A DNA stretch of 64,000 nt from Lentinula raphanica (GCA_027919835.1 JANVFP010000019.1:744001-808000); one strand, 5' to 3'. Numbered from the stretch's first letter, positions 20,440-31,633 are shown. Notes: generated by a model from the letters alone, not told the origin. Translations and numbers: made by a program.

Positions 20440-21960
20440 TGGCAAATGTCACAAATAATGGCATCAGCCAAAATGATGAGATCTGCATCCTTAATTTGCC
20501 TTTTTGGGGAAAAAATTTATATTGAAACCAGGGGTCATGAGAGTGCATATGAGTGTTTAAAAATAGAAAATATCATATAGGAAACATATAGGGTATCCCA
20601 GGCACATCAAAGTTGCCTAAAAAGGAAATTGGTCTAAAAATAGAACTTGATCTCATCAGGTAGCAAAAAATCTGAAAAAAATCATAAAAAATACTCAAAA
20701 AATTCAGGGTCACATCGTTGGCCCTGAAAACGCAAAATAAAAAAAATACGCGACAAGTGTAAAAATTTTTATCACTCCAAATTATACCAGATCCTCTATA
20801 CATTGAGTATATATAATGTACATGCTATTTTTAGCACCCCTAGTACACTCAGACACTCAGAATGGCTTATATCATTTAATATATTCAGCACACTCAATGC
20901 TTATTATACTTAACACACTTAACAATAACCAGTAGGGCCGACTAGCGGCACAGCCCGCTACCCGGTCTCTACAGGTTAACAAGCAAGACTCAGAGAAAAA
21001 GTTGAAGAACAAGAAAGTTAGTGCTACAAGAAACACAACCTTTCCGGTAGACACGGAAAGAGAAGCAGACCGGAAACGGCCCGATGCACATTTTTTGTAA
21101 ATCACAGCCAACGGAAAATCGAGCTGGACCATAAAACCCTTCTACCCTAAAGGGTAGCAGGAATGAAAAAACTCGGAATAGTAGTAAGTATATCATACTC
21201 AACACACTCAACAATGAAAAACCTCAAAACAGTGTTCATGTGTATTATACTTAACACACTTAACACACTTAACAATAAAAAAAACTCGGAATAGTAGTAA
21301 TGTATATCATACTCAACACACTCAACAATGAAAACCCTCGAAACAGTGTTCATGTGTGTTATACTCAACACACAAAATGCACTTAACAATGAAAACTCTC
21401 AGAACAGTGTCCATGTGTATTATACTTAACATACTCCGAGTCAACACACTTAACAATGAAAAAACTCAGAACAGTGCTCATGTGTGTTATAACACACTTC
21501 ATTGGCAATCAATATAACATACTTAACAATCAAAACTCAGAGTAGTGTTATCACAAATTATACTTAACACACTTCATCAGTAAGTATAACATACCTTCAA
21601 TAGGACATTGTTATACTATAACACACTTATAACAACGAGTTTTGGGCGCTTATGGGCGCTTATTTGGGGTTTTTGAGTCGAAATTCATTAATAGCACACT
21701 CAATAATTTTTGTGTGGGCTCTATATTGTGTCAGGATGTTGTCTATATTATATTCCTCTAGATATAATTTGGTGACCTCAAAAATACAACCTGTGTGGCT
21801 AGCTATACTATAATCTTTTGTGATATAACAGTGTTTTATGTAGTAAATGCCAATGCATATGTCCATGTAATGCAAGTATACTGATGCTGGTCCATCAGAG
21901 TCCATTCGGCAAAGGTTGTCGGTCAGTCCCGACGTCAGTTTACAGCCGGTCAGACGTGGT
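20440..21960. repeat. long inverted-repeat AT-rich element, copy 3 (rearranged)
   Basis: 20560-20925 repeats the left-arm sequence of copies 1 and 2. 21165-21560 is an array of a TACTTAACACACTTAACAAT unit with variants. 21590-21890 matches, in inverted orientation, 4800-5090 of copy 1. At 20927-21160 there is an unrelated GC-richer segment (from AACCAGTAGGGCCGACTAGC) that looks like an insertion into the array. No genes. Confidence 0.65.
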
Positions 21961-22029
21961 CCGGGTGGCAGACTGTGAGTTCCCATGCGTGTAAATTACC
22001 GTAGAATCGAGAATTTGAAGCTTTCTTCC

Positions 22030-23397
22030 ATGCCTCCACCTCCCAAAGTGCTTCTTGGTATTGTTAATGAGTGGATACTGGCTGGTGCACATGTTGTACA
22101 GCTTGTAGTCCTTGTAGGAGCACTCTATGCTTCTACCAACTACTGGAACCAACCCTACCATACCTCAATATTGACTGGACAAGAATGGGTCAATGAACTG
22201 ATTTGAGGGCATCCAGAACGCATTCATACTGAGCTTGGTGTACACCTCCATGTATTTGCTCAGCTCATCATGCATCTCTGGCAAATGGGTTATCGGGACA
22301 GCAGATATATTACTTTGGAGGAACAAACTGCTATTTTCTTGTATGCATGTGTGACAGGGCTCAGTGTTTGGCATATTGGTGAAAGATTCCAACGGTCAAA
22401 TGAAACCATTGCTAAGTAAATACTGACATTTCCTGGTGAGCTTCAATTGACAAATATTTGCTAGATATTTCCGGCATATTTGTAATGCACTCTCTTCCCC
22501 TGCATTTTAAAATGAATATGTCCAGCTCCCTTCAACCAAGGATCCTCCTGCTCGCTACCTCACAAGGAACCCAAAATTATGGCCTTACTCCCGTAACTGC
22601 CTTGGTGCTATGGATGGCTCACATATTGCATGTACTCCATCAGCAGAAGATCGTGCCAATTCACGAAATCGAAAAGGCTTTCTTTCACAAAATGTCCTGG
22701 CAGTTTGCAGCTTCAGCATGCGTTTTCTGTATATCCTGGCAGGTTGGGAAGGATCTGTCACTGATTCCTTCTTGCTCAAAGATGCACGCTTCACTGATCT
22801 CCGGATTCCAAGGGGCTATTACTATCTTGGCAATGCAGGATTTCCAGTTTGTGAAACGGTTCTTACTCCCTTCCGAGGTATTCGCTATCACCTTAATGAA
22901 TGGGCAAGGGGAAACTCAAAGTGAGTACATATATTTTTTAAAACTCTGTAATGCTGATAATCCACAGGCCCCAGAATAAAGAAGAGCTATTCAACCTTTG
23001 ACATGCCCAAGCACAGAATGTGATTGAATGTATCTTTGGTGTTATTAAAAAACGCTGGATGATTTTAGTTCTTCCACCAAAATATAATATGGGTCTTCAA
23101 GCACAGATTCCAGCATCTCTTGCTGCACTGCACAACTTAATTCTCGATCATGATCCCACAGAACACATTCCTACTGATTTATATGATCCCATTCCTGGAG
23201 CTCATCTTGATCCTGCTGAGCTATCGGCAACTCAGGGTGAACTTTCAGTTACCTGTCGAACAGAAACTGAAACCAATGCGGGATGGAGATTTCGGGAGGA
23301 GATTGCACAAGCAATGTGGGATGATTATGTTGTTATCTGTGAGCAAAGGATATTGGCTGAGGAGCTGGCAATAGGTAGTGATACTGATGACAGTTAA
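22030..23397 (+). pseudogene. PIF/Harbinger transposase, copy 1 (stops)
   Basis: DDE transposase of the HARBI1/DDE_4 family. Start MPPPPKVLLG at 22030. Conserved pieces: ITLEEQTAIFLYACVTGLSV and GERFQRSNETIAK, then MDGSHIACTPSAEDRANSR (first catalytic Asp in DGSHI). Next are NRKGFLSQNVLAVCSF, GWEGSVTDSFLLKDAR, YYLGNAGFPVCE, FRGIRYHLNEWARGN and, after an intron, ELFNL-TGA-HAQAQNVIECIF with the catalytic Glu (E in VIECIF) and GVIKKRW. Stops at 22204, about 22420 and 22999 and a frame change near 22450 inactivate it. The C-terminal acidic tail (TDDS) remains open. Confidence 0.85.
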
Positions 23398-23440
23398 TCA
23401 GACCAGAACAGTGATGAATAAGTCATCAATTAAACCACTA

Positions 23441-23682
23441 TTAAACAGCTATAAGATATAAACAAATTGAGATCAAAAGAATGGAAGTCTGTGTCTCTGT
23501 GATACTGGATGGATCACTACGGCCATGCTGACCAGATGTAGCACAGAATGAGTGTGAACCTTTGGCCTTCTCTGGACGGAGCTCTCCAACGTCATTGAAA
23601 ATCTCCCAACCAGAGTTCTTGAAAGGAATACAGTCTGGGTGAGCAGTGATAATACCCTCCCAGATCCGGACATGCTTGGGTG
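23441..23682 (-). pseudogene. Myb/SANT-like Harbinger partner protein, C-terminal fragment
   Basis: Minus-strand frame with PAPKHVRIWEGIITAHPDCI, then PFKNSGWEIFNDVGEL and KAKGSHSF. This is the WDDYV..HP..KPFRNKGW pattern found after the Myb/SANT-like DNA-binding domain in Harbinger elements. The DNA-binding domain is absent. The fragment abuts transposase copy 2 in opposite orientation at about 23683, with no room for the intergenic region, so a rearrangement joined them. Confidence 0.5.
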
Positions 23683-24560
23683 CAGGAATTGATACATGGC
23701 CATCCAGACCGTATTCAGAATGAGCTGGGTGTCCATCTGCATGTTTACATTGCACTTGTTGAACAGCTCCGGTCATTGGGATTGAAAGACAGCTGCTACA
23801 TAACTTTGGAGGAGCAGGTTGCAATCTTCCTGTATATGTCAGTCACAGGTCTGTCTCTACAACATGTCAGGGAACGGTTCCAGCATGCAAATGATACAAT
23901 ATCCCTGTAAGGATTTCCATACAGTTTCAGGTCCAAAACTCATCAATACATCTAGCCACTATAAGACTATTTTTTTCAAGCTCTCAGGCTCAGAATTCTA
24001 CAACCGCTATGTTCAAATGCAATTACCTGACAATGCTATCTCCGACTTCATTCTCAGCAATTCAAAATTCTATCCATTCTTCAAAGATGCCCTTGGTGCA
24101 ATAGATGGTACCCATATTACCTGTATCCCAAGTGCAGACCAGCGAGATCTCGCTCCCAACCATAAAGGTTTCATGTCACAGAACTGTCTTGTGATCTGTT
24201 CATTTGACTTGTGATTTCTCTACTTTGGCAGGGGTTGGGATGGTTCAGCTGCACATTCCTCTATCTATGTTGATTCCCGTATGACGGATCTACCTGTACC
24301 AGAAGGAAAGTATTTCCTTGCAGATTCAGGATTTGGTACATGCAAAACTCTTCTCCTTCCCTATTCTGGAGTCCGGTATCATCTGAAAGAATGGGAATGA
24401 GGGAACAAGAAGTACATCAGCTACTATTCTCATACCGTTATATGTTGCTCATACATCTACAGGCCAATGACTTACCAAGAGCTATTCAACCTTCATCATG
24501 CAACTGCATGGAATGTTGTTGAACAAATTTTTGGAATTGTGAAAGCTCACCATGCACACG
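23683..24560 (+). pseudogene. PIF/Harbinger transposase, copy 2 (truncated both ends)
   Basis: Begins abruptly at QELIHGHPDRIQNELGVHLH. It continues with ITLEEQVAIFLYMSVTGLSL, an intron, ALGAIDGTHITCIPSADQRD, NHKGFMSQNCLVICSFDL-TGA-FLY (stop 24212-24214), YFLADSGFGTCKTLLLPYSG and VRYHLKEWE-TGA. After another intron comes ELFNLHHATAWNVVEQ. It is clearly diverged from copy 1, so this is not a tandem duplication of one gene. It ends at about 24545 where an unrelated minus-strand coding fragment begins. Confidence 0.8.
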
Positions 24561-24886
24561 ACATCCTCAATCCTCACCTCGCTATACACCTCACCGAGTC
24601 CTCGGAGGAGTCTGTCGAGCACAGCATCATGCAACAAGGGTATGTACCTCCCATAGATCTTTTTATTCATCCATTTCGACGTGCCTTTCTTCATATCCGC
24701 TTTCCCTCCTCCATCAGGCTTCTCCTTCTCCTCCTCAGCCTCATTATTGTCTTCATCATCCTCACCGGAGAGCTCCCTCAACAATGGCCCGATGTTGTCT
24801 GCAAGACCGAGGGGGTCAAACTTGGTCTGTAACGCGTGGTAGAGGTCTTGGACTGTTTTTGGTGCCAGAGGTGGGAGGTGTATCAA
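24545..24886 (-). pseudogene. unidentified coding fragment beside a KDZ terminus
   Basis: The minus-strand frame has the look of a real protein: IHLPPLAPKTVQDLYHALQT, a charged linker GEDDEDNNEAEEEKEKPDGG, then MNKKIYGRYIPLLHDAVLDR and LGEVYSEVRIEDVVCM. There is no start or end, and the sequence is joined to Harbinger copy 2 on one side and a KDZ end on the other. The protein was not recognised. It could be a piece of a host gene carried by a transposon or the true flank of the insertions. Confidence 0.4.
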
Positions 24887-24910
24887 GAGGAGGGAGGCGA
24901 GGAGGGAGGT

Positions 24911-25030
24911 CCACCTGTAGCTGTAGGTTTAATGCATAACGACTGGACAACTGTCCCCACTCATTATGTGTAATGAATGGACAGTTATCCTACCCCTGTA
25001 CAACTGGGATTTAAGTACCTCGTGGATATA
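24911..25030 (+). mobile_element. terminus of a second KDZ-type element
   Basis: CACCTGTAGCTGTAGG followed by TTTAATGCATAAC and ACAACTGTCCCC, then TTATGTGTAATGAATGGACA. This matches the 3703/15017 termini over about 80 bp. It reads inward toward 25048. No partner end was found before 26000, so the element is truncated or its other end has diverged. Confidence 0.6.
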
Positions 25031-25047
25031 TTTTACCAGAGCCGGCA

Positions 25048-25912
25048 ATGATTGCCAATCTCTCGGCGGAAGAGACTCGCCAGGCTTACCTGGTGATGTA
25101 TCTGAAGCTGAGAGATTTCTTGCTCTATTGAATACACAAACTGGGCGTTGTCGATGCGTTGCTGAGTGTGGATCAATGGCGGAAGGTCCTTGGGTTAGAA
25201 CAGGTTCCTGTCACAAATGGCACCCATTCTGAGATGGAGCGTAACAAGGTTTTAGAGACTCTACGTGCAGCATCCGATGGCAACTCAGGCTTGGTACGTG
25301 CATTAACTGTCAACGATTAATTTTGAAGTGTAACTGTCTATCTAGTCTGTTGATTTCTTGCATCTTGACGCCATTGTTCCTCAGTGGAAAAATCAGCCCA
25401 TGACAGGTCCAATTCCCAATGACATTGCCTGTGAAATTCTTGATGAAATCCTCACATTCTCATTCAAATATGAATTGCTTCTCATCGATCAGTTTTTGTA
25501 CGACTATCCACCATCCCCTTTGCCATCTGATCCAGCCGAGGTCTCGATGGACTCATCGCTGGACTTGGAGCTGGGTGAGGTTGTTGATGACTTATCGGCT
25601 CCAACTCGTGCACGCCGCTTTCAAAAACTCATCTCATCAGTCCCAGGGCTACAGGAGGGGAGGATGGGTTTTGGCTCACCTGACAATAGCCTGCGTCAAG
25701 AAGCTGTGTTCAGTTTATACCGCATCATGACTGGATGGGGTTTCTCATACTCCTTTCCTTTGGCAGCACGGCCTGTGCTAGATGCCCTTGCTCCTGTTCA
25801 TAGACCTAGTGCCACTGAGCTGGACCAGGCAGAGGATGCCATAGCTCATCATTATATTGCTTCCTTCACAGACTTTTTCAGACGCGCACCGATTATTCCT
25901 CACACCTTGTAG
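25048..25912 (+). pseudogene. conserved hypothetical protein behind the second KDZ terminus
   Basis: Exon 1 (25048-25293) starts MIANLSAEETRQAYLVMYLK and has one in-frame TGA (25129-25131) in LLY-TGA-IHKLGVVDALL. Intron 25294-25345 is GT-AG. Exon 2 gives LHLDAIVPQWKNQPMTGPIP, DIACEILDEILTFSFKYELL, RARRFQKLISSVPGLQEGRM, FGSPDNSLRQEAVFSLYRIM and DAIAHHYIASFTDFFRRAP. Everything else is open. Function unknown. The position 140 bp inside a KDZ-type end suggests transposon cargo. Confidence 0.5.
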
Positions 25913-25989
25913 TTTGGACTTATCTATTGTAGCCTCATATGTCTACCGGTATATATATAGCTAATATATATACAATATTGTTGTTTTAT

Positions 25990-26070
25990 TATGGCCTAGC
26001 AGTTAGTGCGTCGGCCACCCAGACCTACAAGCTGATGTGAACTGATTGAATCTGTCGGCACCATATAAAT
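25990..26070 (+). other. tRNA-like segment
   Basis: TGGCCTAGCAGTTAGTGCGT resembles a tRNA D arm and A box. TGATTGAATCT about 45 bp later resembles a weak B box, and the segment ends GGCACCA. The stems are imperfect. Probably a SINE or tRNA relic. Confidence 0.3.
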
Positions 26071-26079
26071 TTTGCGTGA

Positions 26080-26481
26080 GACTCGCGAGTACTGGTCGGT
26101 ACTCGCGAATAATATACAACGAGTACATCAGGAAAAGTACCCTTGGCCCAGGTAACCCAGAGACACCCCCCAAAACCTAGGCTCTCCCAAAGCACCCAAA
26201 GAAATCTGAGGCAAACTCAGGCTTGCCCAGGCTTTTCCAGGCAAACTCAGGCTTGCTCAGGCTTTTTCAGGCAAATTCAAAGTTTTCAGACTGCTGAGGT
26301 TTTGGGGGGTATTTCTAGGCAACCTAGGCACCAGGTCAGTTTTGCTGATGTACTTGCTGTCTCAATCTCAGGATTGCGACTCGAGTATAGACTCGTAGTG
26401 CGAGTGTACTTGACTCGCGAGTCACGAGTGTGAGTAAACTCACGAGTATTTGGCAAGACTTGCCACTCGTGAGAATCTCTA
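26080..26481 (-). mobile_element. hAT-like MITE copy 2 (truncated, with a nested MITE)
   Basis: The right end, reverse-complemented, reads TAGAGATTCTCACGAGTGGC and matches the left end of copy 1 (2607) and its following ACTCGTGAG motifs. The opposite end is not recognisable. A 225-bp Plavaka-like MITE (26126-26350) is inserted in it. Confidence 0.6.
26126..26350. mobile_element. Plavaka-like MITE 2
   Basis: Near-identical to MITE 1 (7308) and exactly the same length, 225 bp. Ends CATCAGGAAAAG and GCTGATG. Target duplication TA at 26124-26125 and 26351-26352. The high identity to MITE 1 suggests both moved recently. Confidence 0.85.
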
Positions 26482-26676
26482 AGTACAATCTCTGCCTTCA
26501 CAACTAGTCTGTTCAACTGTCTGTTTAGTCCAACTCCAACTCCAACCTTCCCACGGTTCAATGGTCCTATTGGATCCTTATGTTTGTCACCTACCCTCAG
26601 GGACATGCAGCGAGTAGGGTCATTCAAAGTTAAGCAGCGACGCTGGCAGTGGCAGCTACTGGCTGTCAGTCACAAA
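26482..26676. other. short intergenic stretch
   Basis: No gene recognised. It lies between the hAT-like and Plavaka-like MITEs. Confidence 0.3.
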
Positions 26677-26874
26677 CATCAGGAAAAATGTTCCTGGCTC
26701 TGAAGTCTCCTGAGACACCCCCCCAAAGCCTGGAGACACCAGAGATTTTGAAAGCACTTTGAGTTTCTCCAGGCATCCTCAAAGTGCTTTCAGATTCTCT
26801 GGAGCACTTCAAAGATCTCAGGGCTTTTGGGGGGTGTCTCTAGAGTCTTTGGAGCTGAGGTATTTTTCCTGATG
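26677..26874. mobile_element. Plavaka-like MITE 3 (diverged, 198 bp)
   Basis: Ends CATCAGGAAAAATG and ATTTTTCCTGATG, duplication AA (26675-26676, 26875-26876). The subterminal GAGACACCCCCCCAAAGC is inverted near the other end. The centre is a hairpin built on AAAGCACTTTGAG / CTCAAAGTGCTTT. It differs internally from MITEs 1 and 2. Confidence 0.8.
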
Positions 26875-27149
26875 AATCAGTCACACTAGTAATAATCACT
26901 GCTGTAACTCCTTGTAACTCAGACCAGATTTGGAATGCTCTAGACTCCAATTCAGATGTTTGAAATAAGTTGTCATGTAAATTGATCCTGCTGTGGGCAT
27001 TGGTTGACTTCCTGTAGAGATTTGTAGCTAAATCTGAGCTACAAATGATCCACATTTGGGTCTGCTGGGATGCCAGTGCCACAATCAGCGCAACCTGAAA
27101 TTTTTACTAGGCTACAAACCTTATTGTTTGTTAGAGGGTCAGGACCCTC

Positions 27150-28897
27150 TAACAGATTTTTGGCCATCTACAAACCATGCATCCGGAGCCTATGCTCATG
27201 ACTTTGCTTTATCAGATGGCAGAATGGCATGCACTGGCCAAGCTCAGGATGCACAGCGAAGATACTCTCGAATACCTAGAAACAGTGACTCGACAGCTTG
27301 GAAAACTGATGCGTAAATTTCGAGACCTCTCTAACACCAACTTTGAGACGTACGAAACTGAACATGAGGGAGACACACAGCGCCGTCGTCAACAACAGCA
27401 AGCAACAGGTACCTCTAAAAATCGCCAAACACAAGGCATCTATCGCAAACTCCTAAATCTGCTCACTTATAAGTGGCATGCATTACCGGATTATGTTCCC
27501 TCGATATGCTGGTTTGGACCCACAGATAGTACTTCTACCCAAGTTGTAAGAATCTCTGTGGCATCTTCTATTCTACTCTACTAAAGACAAAGCCTCAGGG
27601 TGAACTGGCTCACCGAGTTGTGAAAAGGTTGTATAGTCTTGGAAACAAGAAGAAAGACCCACAACAGATTGGTCGAAAGCTACACAAGATTGAATGGGGC
27701 AGACGAGCCCTGGACCCCTGTGGCATCCATACCAAGCGGCGGCGTCAACAATCCTTGCTTAACACCGAGAATGTGGCTGAACTTCTTGCTGCTCATCATC
27801 ACATTGGTCAGTCATCGAAGCATAAGCATAATATAGGTGCCTTTGTTCAAAAACACCAAAATGATCCAGCAGCAAAGATATGTGAGACTGTGACATTGTT
27901 GTGGCTTCAACCTGATCTTTTTTTCAGAATTTCTGGCCCAAGCTTCAAGACCATCTCCTCGGAAGATTGATGAATCGTGAATTCGATGGTGACACACACT
28001 AATCATTCACCAATGCAGACAGGAACCACATCCGCTTGAAAGGAGGCCACTTTGTCTCTCTCAAAACCTGTCGCATCAATTACATGACGTACGATGTGAG
28101 GCGGGACCAAGATACAATCAATCCCAGAAATCATGCAGACGTGATGATGCTTTCTGGTGAGGATAAGCCCGACGCTCATCCTTACTGGTATGCTTGTGTA
28201 ATTGGTATCTATCATGCAACTGTGATCTCTACTCATCCACAAGCAAACACGGCTGAATCAGGACCACAAGATTTGGAGTTTCTGTGGGTCCGCTGGCTGG
28301 GAATTGACCCTGGACATTGCTCTGGGGCTCAGTATGCACGTTTACCTAAAGTCGGCTTCGTTGATGAGAGTGATCCGTTTGCTTTTGGTTTCCTCAATAC
28401 TGCTCGAGTTATCCGGTCTTGCCACCTCATGCCTGTTTTTAGTGATGATCGGACTGGGGAGCTTCTCAAAACCACACAGCCTACAGTGGCTCGAAAGCCA
28501 AGAGAGACAGATGATTGGTCTTATTTTTATGTCGGGATGTAAGTTCTCTATCTTTTCAACTATTATCTGATATGATGTTTGTCATAGATTTGTTGACCGC
28601 CACATGTTCATGAGATATTTCCCTGGCGGCGGAGTCGGACATACTTCCAATCACAAGTTCTTCACAGATGCGGGCAGCGCTGATAGCAATAGTGATCATG
28701 ATGACAATGAAGAATCAATGGTCAATGATTCTCAAAGTCAACACTTGACCGAGACATTGGAGGAAAGCAACTCGGGAGAGGATCAATCTTTGCAGGATGA
28801 TTCAGATTCCAATCATGATTCGGAGTGGAAAGACGTCGACAACGACAACGATGGTGGAATTGATTGGCAATGGCACGATGGGTATGCCTCACTCTAG
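27150..28897 (+). pseudogene. Plavaka-type transposon protein, C-terminal region
   Basis: Plus-strand exons joined by GT-AG introns: LLYQMAEWHALAKLRMHSED and LRMHSEDTLEYLETVTRQLG, WFGPTDSTSTQV, then GELAHRVVKRLYSLGNKKK, HHHIGQSSKHKHNIG, TYDVRRDQDTINPRNHADVM and HPYWYACVIGIYHA. Next are LEFLWVRWLGIDPGH and, in the last exon, FVDRHMFMRYFPGGG with an acidic tail. This is the C-terminal half of proteins that accompany Plavaka/CACTA-like transposases in mushrooms. The catalytic half is missing to the left. TAA at 28000-28002 (after GDTH) breaks the frame. Confidence 0.65.
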
Positions 28898-29039
28898 AAT
28901 GCTCTCTTGTATGCTTGCTACGTTGGTAATACGATATTTCAAAGCTATGACACTTGGACATAGGTGGCCTGCAATGTTTGTTATGTATAACGGGTGACCC
29001 TCAATGCTTGTCATGTAACTGTAAGTCAACATAGGATAA
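28898..29039. other. intergenic stretch
   Basis: No gene. CAATG(C/T)TTGT(T/C)ATGTA is repeated at about 28970 and 29013. Confidence 0.3.
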
Positions 29040-29447
29040 GATAAGTCCCCCGGCTTCTTCTTGCTGGAGAACATAGGAATTGAGGGATATAGTTTATTGA
29101 AAGGTTTGCCTGGGGCTTGGCCCCGCGAGGGTGGGCAATCCCACCAAAGCGGTCAATTTAAGCCTGGAGTGCCTACGGCACTAGAATGTTCAATGTTACA
29201 GGGAGGTGGGAGGGTCTCAAAACTCGACGTTCAAGGTCGACAGCGATGATGGCTCAGTTGGAAGGAGTTAAGCGCTCAAGGCGCCGGGACCGGCCGTCGT
29301 CGCCTCGCTTATCTTATCCTCCAAGAAGCTAGCCTTGCTAGCCTCTCTCCTCATAGTTCAATACTTGTTAGTGCCGGCTGTTCCTATTTGGGACCCCACC
29401 AGTGTGGTGGAGCCGTGTATAATTCATTCATTCATTCATTCATTCTT
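29040..29447 (+). repeat. SINE-like or LINE 3'-end unit with (ATTC)n tail
   Basis: GC-rich, structured sequence that ends in about five ATTC units (29422-29446), the kind of short-repeat tail left by target-primed reverse transcription. ATGGCTCAGTTGGAAGGAGT (29249-29268) resembles a pol III A box. No coding frame. It may be a SINE or the 3' end of a LINE; no second copy in the window decides this. Confidence 0.45.
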
Positions 29448-29514
29448 GGGTCAAATCCACAAGCCACTACAATCGGACATGAGATAATAGATTTGCTACG
29501 GAACGCAAGCAGAC

Positions 29515-29984
29515 AGGACCCCCCATAGTATACTGAGAGGATAGGTGCCAGTTCGGACAAAAATTTGGCCAAAATCTCGAAAATGTCCGGGTCAGGTTCG
29601 GACAAAAATGTACTTTTTGGGACCAGAGGTCAGGTCCTCAGTTCGGACAAAAAATTTGTCAGTTCAGACCCTCAACCACACCTCCTTACTCATTCTGCAC
29701 CCGAATAGGTGCTCATCTACCAGTTCACTGTGGAAGCTGAAAATTTTTGAGAATTCATGCATCGGTTGATGTCAGAACAATTCTGGCTCTCTCAAAGCCT
29801 GCGGAGAGTTGCGGTCCATGCGGGAATGTCCGGTACCCAGTTCGGACAAAATTTCTGAAATTTCAAGGTCCGGGACCAAGTTCGGACAAAATTTGGGGCT
29901 CAAAACCCAATTTTGTTCGGACAAAATCTCAGAAATTTTGAAAATCTGGTACCTATCCTTTTAGCCTATTATGGGGGGGGTCCT
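29515..29984. mobile_element. MITE with GTTCGGACAAAA repeats
   Basis: Ends AGGACCCCCCATAGTA and, inverted, AGGACCCCCCCCATAATA. The direct repeat AAGCAGAC(A) lies at 29507-29515 and 29985-29993, giving an 8- or 9-bp target duplication depending on where the terminal A belongs. The interior carries at least six copies of (A/G)GTTCGGACAAAA. Eight bp would suit hAT or KDZ, nine a Mutator-like element. No protein. Confidence 0.7.
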
Positions 29985-29993
29985 AAGCAGACA

Positions 29994-31558
29994 TGATGGT
30001 CTACGATGACCGGCAATAATCGGATATCAAATGCATTTGATGTAAGCGGATACAAGAATCTAGGCTCGTGTCGTGAGTCTGTGGATGGAAAGAAAAATTC
30101 AAGTTGACTCGTGACAGGAAAAGAAGAGGAAAAGAAAGAGAGAAGAGAGAGAATTATTTACCTTTCAGATGACCTGTATCCTCATTGAAAAGCCCTCCTG
30201 TGAGTGATGGACTTTCAGTGTGCTGAACGAAGATTTCCTTACCGAGAATTCAACTTGAATCTGAGTCCCGAGTCGTGAGTCCCAAATTCCATTTAGGACT
30301 CAGTACCCAGCCAATGGGATTCAAGATGACAAATTTCCTGGGTGAACGCCCGAGAGACGCTCAAAAATTGTATCGCCGATAACAGCGTTTACAATAGGCG
30401 CCGAAACTTGTCGTCCTCTTCTCTTTTTCATTCAAACTCTGCTCTTCCTCTTCTGCCCCGCTGCCTTCTGGAACAAAGTTGGACCTACTTCAGGACTAGG
30501 GCAAGGGATGTAAGGAGGACTCAGAGGAATGGAGGCTGATGACATGGCCTGCCATTCATGACATTCTTTGTGTGTGAATCGTTCATTTGAACGAAGCATT
30601 CAACGCTCACACCTTCAGCAGGATTTGGAGACAATGCCGACGACGCATCAATTCTATCAAAGAACCACATATCTAACTCCAGACCAGTGACAACAAGACG
30701 AATCGACAAACTGCCCAGATACGATCTTTGCAACCAGCAGACGCCCAGCCCCTCAGCTAGGCAAGGCTCTGCTGGTTGAACATCTATCACTGGGCTTGTT
30801 CGGACTTGTCTCTCCACTCTCTATCCTCCCTCAACCCAACAAAGACTCCTGGCCTTTCCTTGGCACAACCAATCAACCATCTTTCGGATTCGGCCCATCT
30901 AGTGTCCACACGAGTTGTGCTTGATTCATCCACCATCCTTTTGGAGCAAACAGCTTAGAGAAGTCCTCTCCCTCTTCTCTGAATATCTGTTCCCCAGCCA
31001 GCTTGCTGCACGTCACTCAATTCAAGCCGCCGGGTATCTTTACACATAGCCAGACGCAGCTGGCACAACAACGGTGTCCCAGCAATTTGACATGTCATAG
31101 AAGGCTTCACCTGGAGACGCATATCTTTACACATAGCCAGACGAAGCTGGCGCAACAACGAAGCATAAGCGTCCCAGCAATTTGACGCGTCATCGAAATC
31201 TTCTCAACCAACAATGAAAATCCTATATTTACAACCCTACCTTATACATAGATACCTATAATCGATGTACATACTATCCTGTATCTAGTCCTATCCCATT
31301 TCTTGAATACTATTGTGATATTCACTGCCCTTCAGTGTGACCTGCAAGTTTGTTTACTCTAGGGCGCTTTGAAAACTCGGAGGCTTGATAACCGGCTCCG
31401 GTGGCTGTACATGATCTGAGTCCAAATCGGGACTCAGGTATCCACAGACGTACGAAACAAGCCAGAATCTAGACAATTCAGCGCATCGCGTTCAACGCGA
31501 ACCTCATGATTGCGGCGCCTGCACACCTCGTTTATTCGCTTCAACAAAGAAACGGCGC
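29994..31558. other. non-coding region, no gene recognised
   Basis: Contains a purine tract (30115-30155), a minus-strand open stretch (30521-30817) without family resemblance, and the direct repeat described separately. Pieces of decayed genes are possible. Confidence 0.3.
31035..31190 (+). repeat. direct repeat of about 70 bp
   Basis: The unit TATCTTTACACATAGCCAGA...GTCCCAGCAATTTGACRYGTCAT occurs at 31036-31109 and again at 31123-31192, with small differences (the second copy gains GAAGCATAAGC). A tandem duplication with spacer. Confidence 0.7.
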
Positions 31559-31633
31559 GTGATCAGGGAGTATAAAACTCAGCAAGTCTTTGATCGCGAT
31601 GTTTTTAGCCCCCCAAATGCAGCATCTCTCACC

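Noticed and set aside
25990..26070. Possible functional tRNA gene
   Set aside because: A- and B-box-like words are present but the stems do not pair well and no anticodon loop can be drawn. Kept only as a tRNA-like relic.
26671..26885. 9-bp TCAGTCACA duplication around MITE 3, suggesting a Mutator-like element
   Set aside because: The ends and 2-bp AA flank match the other three MITEs exactly. The longer repeat is explained by a pre-existing tandem CAGTCACA at the target.
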